From contig NC_134034.1 in NCBI RefSeq assembly GCF_964204645.1, forward strand, positions 14,203,962-14,267,961: a stretch of DNA of 64,000 nucleotides, given 5' to 3'. The stretch comes from Tubulanus polymorphus. Lineage: Eukaryota; Nemertea; Palaeonemertea; Tubulaniformes; Tubulanidae. A model generated the notes under the pieces. That model searched no databases. It was not told where the DNA came from and saw only the letters and a program-made list of their open reading frames with translations. Shown here one piece after another: positions 47,927-59,300 of the stretch. How positions within the stretch are numbered: position 1 is the stretch's first letter; each line of letters starts with the position of its first letter. A program made the position numbers and the translations under genes.

Positions 47927-50900
47927 ATGAAATCTTCACTTATCCAAAACGACGATTCGTTAGAATTAGACTCTTTTTTCATCGAAGATTTGCGTAAAAC
48001 AACAACCACTAATGAAGACCCTGCGCCCAAGAACAGCATGAAACCGGTAAGTCGACATATTTTACATTAAATCGCCAAAACACGGCGTCAGAAATTCGAA
48101 ATGAAGCCGCATCATAAATTTATTTCAATCTTCACCCGCGCAATGTTTTGCACCAAAAAACACATTTCGCGTTAACTTTTCGCATATATTTTTACATCAG
48201 CATCTGGCTGTCGACGTAATTGATTTCTATTTGATATTAATGTCCATAAATTAGCTTAGTTTTCGTTAAAAACCGTGGTTATTGTCGGAGATGAATATTT
48301 TTCATGCGTCTCCTATGGCGGCTATGATATAAAAGCCTGAATGTCGTTATTGAAATGACGTTGTCGCTAACATTGATCACGAGTGACGCACTCACTGTTC
48401 ACGTGTAAATATAGAACGTCGTGTGACACGTGTCACCTCACTTGCCAGCGGGCGGATACGACTGCGACCGAACCTGCTTTTATTGGAATACTGAATTTTA
48501 ATTAATCAAGTCGCTTGGGAATTTAACACAACTTCCCGTTTCATTTGAGCCGATAACAAATCTTTTCCTGCGGCAAAAAGTGCAGAAAGGTCGCGTGGAT
48601 TGGAATTTTACCGCTTTAGCATAAAATCGGAAATTACGAGGAGTGTCTCATAATAGCGAAAACCTATTCAAAGAACAAAAAATCTCTGATAACTAGATTT
48701 GTTGGACCTGAGTTCTTAAAAATCCTTAAAGCAAATTTGTTTTTCATATTTAGGATACGAATAATGGCGGTGGTAATAACGCAGGACTCGACCCTGACTG
48801 GGACATCTCACAGAGTAGCATCGACTATATAGATCTATCAGAATTACTCTTATTGGACGTCCCTATGCAACAAGATGATTATTATACACCCGAACATCAT
48901 ATAAATAACAACATTTCTACTACTGCCATGTCAGTATGTCAGAATTGGGATTACGTTTCATTCCAACCGGATCAAACCATCTGCCCCCAAACAACTTCTT
49001 ATCAAACGGCTTCTAATATCGACACTTTATCCCCCTATACCGCGACAACGACCCCTAGCGGTAGTTATAGATCAGGCCAGTCGACCCCCGGTAATTCTAG
49101 TTACATATCCGATTATTCTACGCCCGGTTCACCGGGAATACCTAGCGTTTACTCGAGGTCTGGACATTCATCCCCGGGGTCGGGTTATTCGAGAACGATA
49201 TTAACCCCACCCAGTTACCATTCGGGTCAATCAACACCTGGCTCTAAGCCAACTTATGAACTCTGCGACCTGGATAAACATGTGGCCGCGGCTTTAGGCA
49301 GTGGACCCAACAAGGGGTCTCGAGATAGTGACATGTCCCCTAGTTACCCAATGTCTCCCGACGATACAGCTCAATGTCAGGACAGACCTAAATCTCGAAG
49401 TAAACCGGATAAAGATGAATTACGTCATCACCGGAAACTTGGTTATTTGACATATATAGAACAGCATTATGACGATGATATGATGACGTCACCTGATATG
49501 ACGATTAATGAAGAAACTGAGGTCGATCTTCAGATTGATGAGACTCACAATAATTCACACTGCCTGAAACGACGTAAATCCACTCATAATAAATCCAATC
49601 ATAATCCGAATTCATATCCAACAAGTCCGGCTACTGGATCTCCGAGAAATCCGCAATTACAGGATTCAAAATCCACCATCAGTCACCAGCAACAACAACA
49701 TGCCGGTCCAGTTTTATACAGCCCACGTAGAAGATATAGGTTTCAAACAAGACCGCAATCAGCAATCAGTAACCCGCTGTCTCCGACCAGCGACGCTCCA
49801 ATCATTCCGCAACCACGCGCTAAAGATCCCAACAGATTCGATATCAAAATGCCGAAAGATTTGAAAGTTCCCAGGCATCAAAGACCGTGTCATAAACATG
49901 CTGAAGTTCGTCGGCGAAAGAAAATCGAGGTAAGTATCCGATGATACAGGTGGTTGAATCACGTGTGTGAGGAGTGATGAAAAATCGTAGTCTGGTTATC
50001 AGCGGTTCAAATTACGGCAAGATATTTTGGAGATTTTCGGAATTAGAAAACAAACTACCCGGATAATGGGATCATGTTCAATTTGATGGTGATAGCTTTT
50101 ATAATCGGAAGGGCTTATACCGCTGTATAAAATGACAAGGGTCAAAACGCGGGCGAACAAATGATTCGTGAAAATATGTTATCGCGAAAATACTGACCGG
50201 TTACTGACCACCCAGGCAACCGACTCTGCATAAATTAAATCGGAGAAGTCTATATACGATAACCAGGCTGCGATTATGTAAAAGTATAGTTCTGAGCGCT
50301 TCTGACGTGTGAAAAGAAACGGTTCAGAAATGAATGAAGTGAGGCGATTGACAACCCACCCATAATTAGTTAGTTACCTAATTGTTGGTGGTAGCTTTTT
50401 ATAATCGAAAGGGCTTAAACTGTGAATTTATCCGATCGTGAAATTAAACCACAGACAGATACTACTGACTATCACAAAATATATGAACGAAATTCACGCA
50501 CCAAAATTATGCGAAATACTGTATACTATTGACTAACGGCCATCATTTATTAAAATTCGACCAACTATATTCGATCAATCTCAAAATAAATTCATTACTC
50601 CCAAATTCTTTCTGTTTATTTCTGAACCGTTCAGTTATAAAAAGTAAGTAGTATTTTTTTCGCAGCGGTTTGAATGAGGGCTTTGAATGGACGTTACTCT
50701 GTCTGTTTCGGGCAGCGCGGGTCGAGGGGTGCGAGAGGGCGGATTCAAGATTCCACTGTATTCCAGAATATAGTCAGAAAAAAATGTCACCAACAACATA
50801 TTTTTTTGAATTACCAAGAAATCTGACCCGATCCAGAATACATTTTTCAAAATATTCTTCGGGAAGGATATTCGAAATCAGCAATGCTCGCTAATCCGTC

Positions 50901-53351
50901 AGTAGATCATTGAGCGATAATTCCTAGGAATATAGTGAAATTAACCGGTTAGATCCGCCCCTCCCCCCGGGCCCCTCCCCTCTCTCGGGGAGATGGTACG
51001 TATTGAGTAACGGTAGAATGAGTGAGTGACAGGTAGTATGTTTTATGTGTTTTCCTATTTGCAGAATTACATTTATGATGTTAAACAATTGGTGCCTAGT
51101 CTGGGCGCTCAGGGAGGCCATCACAGTCAGGCTTCGGTAATGATTAAAAGTAAGTAAGTCCGGTATGGCCCTGCAGAGAATTAGAGTCACCGATCCTGTT
51201 CTCGCTGTCTGTCAGAACTTGTTGGATGTGTGTATTAAATGGTAGGCGATGCATTGTTTACGTCATATCGTGTTTTGAGAATTTTTGGAACTCTCAGAAT
51301 CCAGTACCACATTTACAACATGTCAGTAACATCTGATTCAAGAGTCAATTTGATCATTTTTTGGATGATTTAACTCGGAATCAGATTAGGGAACTGTAGG
51401 TTTCAGCATCGAAGGGTGATACTTTTACTCTGGGGCTGAGACATTTCATTTACCGAGTCCAGATCCACAGTAAAAGCTTCAATCGGCCTCAAATTCATGG
51501 TTTCGTAACTTTTTTTAACCGATTTTACTGGGACCTGATCAGCTCATGAGTTCGTCCGGGACCCCCTGGACCATCCATCCCGACTGACCCCGTTTGTTCT
51601 GTGCTGAATAGTTCACGATTCTAAACAAGTCTAAATCTTCTACTTGTAGCTGCTGATTACATAAAACAGTTGAAGAAATCTGACGGTGAATTACGTAAAG
51701 AGATTGAAGTATTGAGGTCAGAGGTTGCTGGGCATACTAGAGAACTAAGGTAAACCGCGTCGAGTCTCTTGTATATACAGTGGTGAATATGGTTATTGGC
51801 TTGTCAATCCAACAACCATCATGAGATATATCTATTTAAAACGTTTATGGCATTGAATGTCATTTCTCAGTTTAGAAATGTCAATATGCGCGTATCGTCG
51901 TTTTGTAGAGAATACTGATTCATTCTCAGACGTGTTGAAATCTGGAGCCATTTCGACTGTTGTTATTCTAGATGTGTTAGACCTAAACCCGCGCTTACAG
52001 AATGATAAAACCGAAGCTCCTTTTAAACTTTTTCACTTCATATATTTGCTGTACGCTGAGTAGTAGGCCTACAATTAGGCCCCATATATCAGTTTTCAGT
52101 ACAAACGTCTTCAGATATTCTAAATGTGTGCTGATATCTTTTAAGTCGTCACGTTACGTGGTTAAACCGTTATCTAATATACAATATACAATACACCTAA
52201 TTCAGAAATAACAATTGATCATAAATGATAAAAATTATGCAAATTCGACAAACATTTACGACTCCATAAAAACCCAATTTATCGATCTAATATCAAATAT
52301 ATCCGTCATAATTCATTACACGATGATATATACGTTTTATTTCATGTATTTTCGAAACGTTTTAATGTGTTCATTTTTTCTCATCTATTTCTTTCTATTT
52401 CTGCAGAGAATATCAGCGAAATCTTCCCGAATCAGGCGCAGTCGCGGTCACGTGTGACAACGTAGAGACACGTCCTAAAAAATCCCTCGATCAATTATTC
52501 GATGATTACGTCACGGAAAGATGTCAAATTAACTGGAGATTCTGGATCGTATCCTTATCAGTAAAAATTACCGTGATTAGTTTAGATTAATTACCAGTGT
52601 TTTCAATACAGTGACTGGTCCACCAGCTCGTCGTCTCATTGGAACATAACTGATAATTCTGACTGATTAAACAACCGCAAACTGTAAATTCCTTCACCCG
52701 TCGACCGCTGATCATAGTTCAGTATAATCGCTCGTCAACTTTTTGAAAGTTTTTCGAATAACGTCGTGAATGGAAACAATTGGGAAGAGTTTTCGCATTC
52801 AGTTTCTGACTGGGTTTCAACTAGATGCACTTTATCGGCGTTAAGACCAGGTACCGTACTTCAACACCAGGCGGCAGCACAGTATCTACTGCACCTCAAA
52901 TATCACAAAATACCCACATTAATTACGAAGAAAAACTAAGAGAGATGTGTCGACTTAATTCTACCAGTAACAAAACTTATTTAGTGATGACATCGTTGTT
53001 TTATCGTTGAACACGCCATTCCACTAACAGTCCACTACTCAGTCCACTACCCAGTCCACTACTCGGTCCACTTCTCAGTCCACTACTCGGTCCATTACTT
53101 ACATCGGTCTTTCTCCATAGTTTGTGGGGTTTTCTTCACTCACTTGTCAATGAAAACCAACACATTTTTATGATATTTTTCTCTTTGGCTTTTTGTTCTA
53201 TTCAGTGTTTGCGACATCGATGAGACACATCGGTTTGAAGACGAACGTGTTAGCCGAACCGAACAAGTTTAAAGATGATGTACAACAGAAATTATGTCAG
53301 GACCTGGCATCAACTCATCTGGATCCGGAATCCAGATATGACAGTCTCTGA
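47927..53351 (+). CDS. Mondo/ChREBP-like bHLH-zipper transcription factor
   Basis: Seven exons (47927-48046, 48754-49929, 51065-51149, 51650-51749, 52407-52548, 52718-52850, 53206-53351) join in phase to 633 residues. An upstream ATG at 47919 meets a stop after three codons, so 47927 is the start. Residues about 50-70 hold SSIDYIDLSELLLLDVP, similar to the SLDDFMDISDFF segment of ChREBP. A Ser/Pro/Thr-rich region follows. The bHLH starts near residue 420 (HKHAEVRRRKKIE, with the H-E-R triplet of E-box binders) and runs into a leucine zipper. The C-terminus is the Mondo/Mlx dimerisation and cytoplasmic-retention domain (LFDDYVTERCQINWRFWI, LFESFSNN, CTLSALRP, TNVLAEP), closest to Mondo rather than Mlx. 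Mondo proteins pair with Mlx and activate glucose-responsive genes. The N-terminal MCR glucose-sensing module of about 300 residues is absent. Confidence 0.88.
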
Positions 53352-53501
53352 TGTAACGATTTAATCAGTTTAGGAGCTGTTTACAATCTGTGTGAATATA
53401 TATATATATATATACTTGGGATACGGAGTCATACATAACATGGCTTTTTACACCAAACATATCGTTATTTAAACTGTTGTATTTATGTTCATTCTTTATC
53501 G

Positions 53502-53507
53502 AATAAA
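53502..53507 (+). terminator. Polyadenylation signal of the Mondo-like gene
   Basis: AATAAA about 150 bp after the stop codon, followed by a T-rich stretch. Confidence 0.7.
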
Positions 53508-53980
53508 GGATTTGGTTTTTTATTAAATTCTGGCACTTGTTTGTGTGGTTTTATTTTTTCCATGTTTTGATTTAAATCAAGTAATAGAATACGATATTTA
53601 GTCACGAAGAATTGAATGGTGGTGCCATCTATTTCTGTTAGATAGGGCTCGACTTTATATAGTTACTCGTTTTGACGCTAGGTGGCAGCGATTGTAGTTA
53701 CTGAAAATTTGAATTTAAACCGTCATCAGGAGCCAGATACTTCAATGAATTCATTCATTCTATCGCGGATGATTCTGACAGTTTTCCTCACCGAGTATGA
53801 CACATCCGGTTAACGTGTAGACTGAAGTGTACTACTTTACTATGAACATCACGATTGTCATCTGCAGCGTGAGTTTTCACAGTTAGTTATTACCAGTCCC
53901 TACAACTTGAAACTAGACACATTTCACAGTTTGACTGGTTGATGTTGTTGTTTATATTTTGTTGGTGAATTTTAATATAG

Positions 53981-55424
53981 ATGTAGTGAACCTGGTTGTG
54001 ATTACAGCTGTCTTCAAAAACATTCATTACACACTCATCTCATGAAACATACAGGTACTTAATTACTACTAGATCAATCTGCAGCCTAGATACTGTACCC
54101 CTCTCCTGGATACTGTACCCCTCTCCTGGATACTGTACCCCTCAGCCTGGACCGTGTACCCCTCAGCCTTCCCTCACCCTAGACCGTGTACCCCTCAGCC
54201 TGGATACATTCCCCCTCAGCCTCCACTCAGCCTGGACCCTTCAGCCCAGACCCTGTACCCCTCAGCCTGGACCGTGTTCCCCTCAGCCTGGACCCTGTAC
54301 CCCTCAGCCTGGACCCTTCAGCCTAGACCCTGTACCCCTCAGCCTGGATACTGTACCCCTCAGCCTAGACCCTGTACCCCTCAGCCTGGACCCTGCACCC
54401 CTCAGCCTGGTCCCTGCATCCCTCAGCCTCCACTCAGCCTGGATCCTGCACCCCTCAGCCTCCACTCAGCCTGGACCCTGTACCCCTCAGCCTCCACTCA
54501 GCCTGGTCCCTGCACCCCTCAGCCTCCACTCAGCCTGGATCCTGCACCCCTCAGCCTCCACTCAGCCTGGACCGTGTACCCCTCAGCCTCCACTCAGCCT
54601 GGATCCTGCACCCCTCAGCTCAGCCTCCACTCAGCCTGGATCCTGCACCCCTCAGCCTCCACTCAGACTGGACCGTGTACCCCTCAGCCTCCACTCAGCC
54701 TGGTCCCTGCACCCCTCAGCCTCCACTCAGCCTGGATCCTGCACCCCTCAGCCTCCACTCAGCCTGGACCGTGTACCCCTCAGTCTAGATACTGTACCCG
54801 TTCCCCCTCATCCTCCTGAGGGTAACAGCTGCTGATTTTTACCCAATTTATCCGAAATGAAGTGAATTTCATTGAAATATTGAATGTATGTATTTTCAGG
54901 TGAAGCGATGAAATGTCCGGAATCGAGTTGTTCGTTTACAACTCGTCATAAATCGAGTTTAAAATTACATATAAAACGCAAACACACGACGGAGACACGA
55001 GATAAAGTGAAACTGTTTAACTGCGCGATGTGTCAATATTCAACCGATCTAAAATCATATTACAATCGACACATGAAAAAACATCTGGGATTTAAAGATT
55101 TTAAATGTTCTCAATGTTCGTATACGGCTTCGAGTAAAGACGCGATTCGAGTTCACACGAGAATTCACTCGAATTTACAGATTTATCAGTGCGAGTTCTG
55201 CGGTTATAGAACGAACTAGTTCGGCTTTACGCGTTCATTTAATGGTTCATCGCGATATTAAACCGTGGATGTGTTCGATCTGCGATTATAAATCAGTCAC
55301 GCGACAGAAAGTCAATCGCCACATCCGACAGCGTCATAAAAACATGGACGACGCGACTGCCGTTTTTGTAAAATCGGAATCGATTCATATTTCGGCGTCA
55401 AGACGAGTAACGAGAAGATCGTGA
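53981..55424 (+). pseudogene. C2H2 zinc-finger gene with a one-base frameshift
   Basis: Two exons are visible: 53981-54054 and 54900-55424. The first encodes one finger (C-x4-C-x12-H-x3-H) ending in the linker start HTGE, completed across the splice. The second holds five more fingers: CPESSC..., CAMCQYSTDLKS, CSQCSYTASSKD, CEFCGYRT and CSICDYKSVT. After CEFCGYRT the frame meets TAG at 55217-55219, while the rest of that finger (SSALRVHLMVH) and the sixth finger continue in the next frame to a stop at 55422-55424. An extra A in the run at 55214-55215 would explain this. Either the copy is broken or the base is an assembly error. No start exon was found; the first exon requires an upstream phase-2 exon. 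Such proteins usually bind DNA. No orthologue could be named. Confidence 0.75.
54070..54805. repeat. Pyrimidine-rich minisatellite in the zinc-finger intron
   Basis: Units built from CCTGGACCCTGTACCCCTCA and CCTCCACTCAG, of about 24 and 36 bp, about 28 in total. Its proline-rich 221-codon frame is a by-product. Confidence 0.93.
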
Positions 55425-55492
55425 AACTCGGGATTAGATACGAACAATCTGGAAACGCTACGGAATCTATAGATCAGTGTAAAACTATTATT
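55425..55492. other. Short spacer after the zinc-finger exon
   Basis: 68 bp with no feature, ending where the (ATT)n tract begins. Confidence 0.4.
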
Positions 55493-55496
55493 ATTA

Positions 55497-55533
<37 letters not shown>

Positions 55534-55571
55534 CATTATTATTATCATTATTATTATTATTATTATTATTA
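55493..55571. repeat. (ATT)n microsatellite, LINE tail
   Basis: Imperfect ATT repeat with two CATT interruptions; on the LINE strand it is the (AAT)n 3' tail. Confidence 0.92.
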
Positions 55572-56025
55572 TATTGTATTTTGTGTCAGAATCCACTTAA
55601 GTGATCAATGACACTTCATTACTGAATAAATCTAATGTGGTGAAAACAAATGTGTTTTGAGGCTTCTCTTGAAGACAGAGATACTGGAAGCCGCTCTTAC
55701 ATGGCGAGGAAGGTTGTTCCACAAACGTGGAGCAGCGACTGAGAAGGCTCTGTCTCCAAGAGAAGCTAATCTTGAACGGGGTTGAGTAAGCAAAAGATCA
55801 TCTGCTGAACGTAACATTCTAGTCGGGGAGTAAGGTGATAAAAGGTCTTGAAGGTATTTTGGAGCCAGTCCATAGAAACATTTGTAAGCAGACAATAGGA
55901 TCTTGAAGTTAATACGCTCTTTGACTGGGAGCCAGTGCAGCTGTTTGAGAATAGGAGAAATTTGTTCGTATTTTAGAGTATGGGGCGCTATTAGAGTATG
56001 ATGTACGCGAAGATGAAGAGATTTG
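55493..56025 (-). mobile_element. 5'-truncated LINE (non-LTR retrotransposon) 3' end
   Basis: On the minus strand a frame ending at 55632 encodes the C-terminal tail typical of CR1/L2/Rex-type reverse transcriptases: ILKQLHWLPVKERINFKIL, YGLAPKYLQDLL, GDRAFSVAAPRLWNNLP and FKRSLKTHLF. Only about 115 residues remain; the catalytic reverse transcriptase and endonuclease are missing, as expected from 5' truncation. After a 3' UTR of about 60 bp it ends in an (AAT)n-type tail at 55571-55493. The left (5') boundary lies somewhere near 55980-56030. Confidence 0.85.
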
Positions 56026-56035
56026 TACTTTACAA

Positions 56036-56155
56036 TGTTCACTGTGTAATTTCACTTGTCACTCTGATTCATCTTTAACTTTACATCAATTGAATTTTTA
56101 TTCTAACGGTCACATACAAATAGTCGACAATAATGAACATTTTACTCAGTTCTAG
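56036..56155 (+). pseudogene. Isolated degenerate C2H2 finger remnant
   Basis: Frame reads CSLCNFTCHSDSSLTLH, with correct C-x2-C-x12-H spacing but no second histidine at the proper distance, and stops at 56153-56155. It lies directly beyond the LINE fragment and may be a former exon of the 53981-55424 gene or a decayed copy. No convincing splice acceptor precedes it. Confidence 0.45.
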
Positions 56156-56314
56156 TAAATAGTAATACCGGTAGTCAAATGTGTGTGTTTAAGGGTTTTG
56201 TTGCTCAAGTAACTGTTCATCGATCTTTCATTTTGTAAAAATTAGAATAAACATGTTTTCCTGAAGTTATGAGTCATTGATCTTTGTAGCTGTAATCAGT
56301 ATCAGTGATTTTTA

Positions 56315-59300
56315 GCTCGAACCTGGGACGCCCCTGTTCATCCATCCTCTATTCAGCATCAGGACCACTCTGAATCAGTATCAGTAATTACTGGGTTTGA
56401 ATCCTGGACATCCTCTATTCAGCATCAGGACCACTCTGAATCACAGCAATTGATGGGTTTGAACCCGGGACATCCTCTATTCAGCATCAGGACCACTCTG
56501 AATCACAGCGATTGATGGGTTTGAACCCGGGATACCCCTGTACATCCTCTATTCAGCATCAGGACCACTCTAAATCAGTATCAGTAATTACTGGGTTTGA
56601 ACCCGAGACACCCCTGTACATCTTCTATTCAGCATCAGGACCACTCTGAATCATAGCAATTGATGTGTTTGAACACGGGACACCCCCGTACATCCTCTAT
56701 TCAGCATCAGGACCAATCTGAATCAGTTATCAGTAATTACTTTTGTTAAGATATCAACATTTTACCGTATGGTGCTGCCTCTAGGCTCATCGTTAGCGGA
56801 ATTTTTATACACTAACGTTAGTCAACCCTGGCAAGCTAAGGTCACGGAGTATAACTGGCCAGCACGTCGATTGCCAGAGTTGACTTAAGTTAGTGTATGA
56901 AAATTTCGATAACGTTGAGCATAGCGGCAGCACTGTACGGTCGGTACACCCCTATTCATCCTTTATCCATCAGGACCACTCTGAATCACAGCAATTGATG
57001 GGTTTGAACCCAGGACACCCCTGTACATCCTCTATTCAGCATCAGGACCACTCTGAATCACAGCAATTGATGGGTTTGAACCCGGGACACCCCCGTTCAT
57101 CCTTTATCCATCAGGACCATTAATCACAGCAATTGATGGGTTTGAACACGGGACACCCCCGTACATCCTCTATTCAGCATCAGGACCACTCTGAATCACA
57201 GCAATTGATGGGTTTGAACCAGAGACATCCCGTACATCCTCTTTTCAGCATCAGGACCACTCTGAATCACAGCAATTGATGGGTTTGAACACGGGATACC
57301 CCTTTACATCCTCTATTCAGCATCAGTACCGCTCTGAATCAGTTATCAACATTTTACCGTACGGTGCTGCCTCTATGCTCATCGTTAGAGGAATTTTTAT
57401 ACACTAACGTTAGTCAACTCTGGCAAGCTAAGGTCACGGAGTACAACTGGACAGCACGTCGATTGCCAGAGTTGACTTTAGTTAGTGTATGGAAATCCCG
57501 CTAACGATGAGCATAGCGGCAGCACTGTACGGTCGGTACACCCCTGTTCATCCTTTATCCATCAGGACCACTCTGAATCACAGCAATTGATGGGTTTGAA
57601 CCCGGGATACCCCTGTTCATCCTCTATTCAGCATCAGGACCACTCTGAATCACAGCAATTGATGGGTTTGAACCTGGGATACCCCTGTTAATCCTTTATC
57701 CATCAGGACCACTCTGAATCACAGCAATTGATGGGTTTGAACCCGGGATACCCCTGTACATCCTCTATTCAGCATCAGGACCACTCTGAATCAGTATCAG
57801 TAATTACTGGGTTTAAACCCGAGACACCCCTGTACATCCTCTATTCAGCATCAGGACCACTCTGAATCATAGCAATTGATGGGTTTGAACACGGGACACC
57901 CCCGTACATCCTCTATTCATCAGGACCACTCTGAATCACAGCAATTGATGGGTTTGAACACGGGACACCCCTGTACATCCTCTATTCAGCATCAGGACCA
58001 CGCTGAATCAGTGATCAACATTTTACCGTATGGTGCTGACTCTATACTCATCGTTAGCGGAATTTTTATACACTAACGTTAGTCAACCCCGGCAAGCTAA
58101 GGTCACGGAGTACAACTCGGCAGCACGTCGATTGCCAGAGTTGACTTAAGTTAGTGTATGAAAATCCCGCTAACGATGAGCATAGCGGCAGCACTTACGG
58201 TCGGTACACCCCTGTACATCCTTTATCCATCAGGACAACTCTGAATCACAGCAATTGATGGGTTTGAACACGGGATACCCCTGCACATCCGTTATCAACC
58301 AGGACCACTCTGAATCATAGCAATTGATGGGTTTGAACCCGGGATACCCCTGTTCATCCTCTATCCAGCATCAGGACCACTCTGAATCAGTATCAGTAAT
58401 TACTGGGTTTGAACCCGAGACACCCCCGTACATCCTCTATTCAGCATCAGGACCACTCTGAATCAGTTATCAGTAATTACTTTTGTTAAGATATCAACAT
58501 TTTACCGTATGGTGCTGCCTCTAGGCTCATCGTTAGCGGAATTTTTATACACTAACGTTAGTCAACCCTGGCAAGCTAAGGTCACGGAGTATAACTGGCC
58601 AGCACGTCGATTGCCAGAGTTGACTTAAGTTAGTGTATGAAAATTTCGCTAACGTTGAGCATAGCGGCAGCACTGTACGGTCGGTACACCCCTATTCATC
58701 CTTTATCCATCAGAGGACCACTCTGAATCACAGCAATTGATGGGTTTGAACCCAGGACACCCCTGTACATCCTCTATTCAGCATCAGGACCACTCTGAAT
58801 CACAGCAATTGATAGGTTTGAACCCGGGACACCCCCGTTCATCCTTTATCCATCAGGACCATTCTGAATCACAGCAATTGATGGGTTTGAACACGGGACA
58901 CCCCCGTACATCCTCTATTCAGCATCAGGAGTACTCTGAATCACAGCAATTGATGGGTTTGAACCCGGGATACCCCTGTTCATCCTTTATCCATCAGGAC
59001 CACTCTGAATCAGAGCAATTGATGGGTTTGAACCAGAGACATCCCGTACATCCTCTATTCAGCATCAGGACCACTCTGAATCACAGCAATTGATGGGTTT
59101 GAACCCGGGATACCCCTGTACATCCTCTATTCAGCATCAGGACCACTCTGAATCACAGCAATTGATGGGTTTGAACCAGAGACATCCCGTACATCCTCTA
59201 TTCAGCATCAGGACCACTCTGAATCACAGCAATTGATGGGTTTGAACACGGGATACCCCTTTACATCCTCTTCAGCATCAGTACCGCTCTGAATCAGTTA

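Noticed and set aside
54154-54819. 221-codon proline-rich frame
   Set aside because: Translation of the minisatellite inside the zinc-finger intron, between two exons that join in phase without it.
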